64,000 nt of DNA from Acetivibrio sp964564015 (GTDB taxonomy: Bacteria > Bacillota > Clostridia > Acetivibrionales > Acetivibrionaceae). How positions within the stretch are numbered: position 1 is the stretch's first letter; each line of letters begins with the position of its first letter. The position numbers and the translations under genes are program-made. Where the stretch lies: contig CAZLZR010000022.1 in assembly GCA_964564015.1 (NCBI GenBank), positions 5,991 through 69,990 on the forward strand. The letters run 5' to 3'. The notes under the pieces were generated by a model. The model was not told the origin of the DNA and did not search any database. It saw nothing but the letters and a program-made list of their open reading frames with translations. Of this stretch, positions 63,501-64,000 are shown one piece after another.

Positions 63501-64000
63501 CTTCCTTGAAGAAGTAGGAAAAGAAGCATTAAAGGCATTTGAAAATCAAGACTACCAGTTAGATTGGCTTTTGGAAAAACTGAATATAAAAAGGGATATG
63601 AGTAGAAATCCGCTTTTTGATACTATGTTTGTGCTTCAGAATATGGAAATACCTGAATTTACAATCGATGGATTAAGGTTTACCAATTATGAAATGAACA
63701 ACAAGGCAGCAAAATTTGATATTACCCTTGAAGCTAAGGAAAATCAGGAGGGTATAGAGTTTAAACTTGAATATTGTGCGGTGATTTTTAAAGCAGAGAC
63801 AATGGAAAGGTTCGCACGGCATTTTGAAAGAATCCTTAAACAGGCGGTTGAAAATCCGGAAATAGAAATTTCATCGATAGAAATAGTGACAAAAGAGGAG
63901 AAAAAACAGATACTGTCAGCTTTTAATGACACAAAAAGTGAATACCCAAGGGAGAAGACTATCAGCCGTGTATTTGAGGAGCAGGTTGAAAAGACCCCTG
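60589..64000 (+). CDS. NRPS, 5' part: acyl/aminoacyl-AMP ligase - carrier - condensation - adenylation
   Basis: Open from ATG 60589 (after GGGGGATGT) to the window edge, at least 1137 codons, no stop. Domains: AMP-forming ligase (about 1-560; FSSGSTGDPKGVVLTHHN, WMPLTHDMGLIGFHLAP, FGMAEASLAVTFPP, DGWLKTGDLGFL), close to FAAL/loading ligases; carrier protein (about 575-645; IFEQGGDSLKAS, Ser for phosphopantetheine); condensation domain (about 660-1095; MLDMHHIISDGTS with HHxxxDG near 802, VGSPVAGRGHPDLENIMG, GMFVNTIPVR, NPLFDTMFVLQN). Then the start of an adenylation domain (FNDTKSEYPREKTISRVFEE). A loading ligase suggests an acyl or unusual starter unit. Confidence 0.93.
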   Translation, partial: MPMELYSNLTELILKKDDNKGITFIEGECDEVYISYKKLYEKSLEVLHNLQAKGIGRGSELVFQIENNYGFALCFWACILGGIIPVPVTVGNNHEHRQKLLRILDILKNPFLLTDNKGTKVLQKLSDDGLSEEKIEKVAQKLILLEELMESNGTGVVYKPLREDIAFIQFSSGSTGDPKGVVLTHHNLLTNIDGIISGMAATTEESSLSWMPLTHDMGLIGFHLAPMAAGMNQYIMPTSLFIRHPVLWLKKANEHRINLLSSPNFGYKYFLEFYKPEIAADWDLSCVRLIINGAEPISVDLCKRFLDKMKDHGLKSNVMFNVFGMAEASLAVTFPPLNEEIASIKLEREFLFVGDSIKEVNNSCDTNWVEFADLGYPVKGSSVRICDNDGCVLGENKVGNIEIHGENVTSGYYNNPEATLNTIREDGWLKTGDLGFLKDGRLIVTGRAKDIIFVNGQNYYAHDVERVSEQVEGIELGRVVACGVFNTVSQKDDIIILVLFKKKLIHFVELAVSLKNHIYSKMGLEVAHIIPVKDIPKTTSGKIQRYKMAERYEKGEYDLSIKELEILLNEYQALQVTDTPQDGTEEKLAGICREVLHINTIGRNDNIFEQGGDSLKASILVSKIHKHFDAEISLEDLYSFPTIRELAEFVDRSDKSEYIRIPTVKMNTYYAVSPAQKRVYALDRIEGSGTSYNIPAAMMIEGSLDVQKVEEVFKALIQRHETLRTSFEVIDGQPVQRVHEQVDFSMERLNIDELEDSEENIRKKIDELAQKFIKPFNLSKSPLIRVGLVRISDRKHILMLDMHHIISDGTSMGIMVKEFDSLFRGVKLQELSLQYKDYAQWKHDSLIKGSSKKAEKYWLSKFSGEIPVLSMPLDFQRPAVRSFEGDSIRFGIDKGLKDKIRKLASSKGVSLYAFLLAAYNVLLSKYCGQDDIIVGSPVAGRGHPDLENIMGMFVNTIPVRSFPTASKTFSYFLEEVGKEALKAFENQDYQLDWLLEKLNIKRDMSRNPLFDTMFVLQNMEIPEFTIDGLRFTNYEMNNKAAKFDITLEAKENQEGIEFKLEYCAVIFKAETMERFARHFERILKQAVENPEIEISSIEIVTKEEKKQILSAFNDTKSEYPREKTISRVFEEQVEKTP

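Noticed and set aside
1..64000. CRISPR arrays, intact IS transposases, rRNA operons
   Set aside because: No regularly spaced direct repeats with spacers, no DDE or serine/tyrosine recombinase ORF, and no rRNA-like sequence was seen.

Overview
The window looks like the chromosome of a mesophilic, anaerobic, spore-forming cellulolytic clostridium, probably of the Ruminiclostridium / Clostridium cluster III type. The support is low GC, AGGAGG-type ribosome binding sites, an alpha/beta spore protein (SASP), a T-box leader, a type III glutamine synthetase, a cellulosomal GH5 protein with a C-terminal dockerin, and many small clostridial families. No CRISPR array, rRNA gene, intact canonical tRNA or intact transposase was seen.

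0-8.1 kb is a decayed accessory island. After a spore protein and a FUSC/ArAE membrane protein come two copies of the same inverted-repeat site (about 1.61-1.67 and 5.09-5.15 kb). They bracket a broken Ntox15 toxin with its intact Tdi1-like immunity gene, a YjzC gene with a nonsense codon and other debris. An ORF-less group II intron follows. Next is a broken helical-repeat/TerD gene followed by an RNA that reads as a circularly permuted tRNA, the layout expected of a bacterial Y-RNA (YrlA-like) tRNA mimic. 8.1-24.5 kb holds two large secreted multidomain proteins, an SPFH/RHH pair, a TipA-like MerR regulator with its own 19-bp-spacer promoter, a family 2A encapsulin with its cysteine desulfurase cargo, and type III glutamine synthetase behind a leader with an attenuator.

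24.9-30.2 kb is an aspS-gatC-gatA-gatB operon (tRNA-dependent Asn/Gln formation) behind a T-box that shows AAC and GAA codons in its specifier region. 30.3-43.3 kb is a mixed set of small metabolic, regulatory and hypothetical genes: multicopper oxidase, DUF445, AraC/GyrI, GNAT, radical SAM, LysM, two-domain VOC, DUF1801 and DUF4256. 43.4-47.6 kb is a same-strand run of RNA and ADP-ribose genes: a possible RtcB 3' remnant, RNase Z, a NUDIX/winged-helix regulator, a truncated TIGR02452 protein, ADP-ribosylglycohydrolase and the RNA 2'-phosphotransferase KptA. Downstream are a mutS 3' fragment, a dockerin-bearing GH5 that has lost its acid/base glutamate, and a partial duplicate of the ADP-ribosylglycohydrolase gene.

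50-58.7 kb carries an APH-type kinase, a GT1 glycosyltransferase, an Old Yellow Enzyme-type reductase, a MATE exporter behind a structured leader (candidate guanidine-IV/mepA riboswitch) and a fusion of a LacI-type sensor to a diguanylate cyclase. From 59.2 kb to the right edge a biosynthetic cluster begins. It starts with a sedoheptulose-7-phosphate cyclase that reads like 2-deoxy-scyllo-inosose synthase, then a large NRPS with an acyl/aminoacyl-AMP ligase, carrier, condensation and adenylation order that runs off the window. An aminocyclitol enzyme next to an NRPS loading module is the most promising candidate for a new pathway here.
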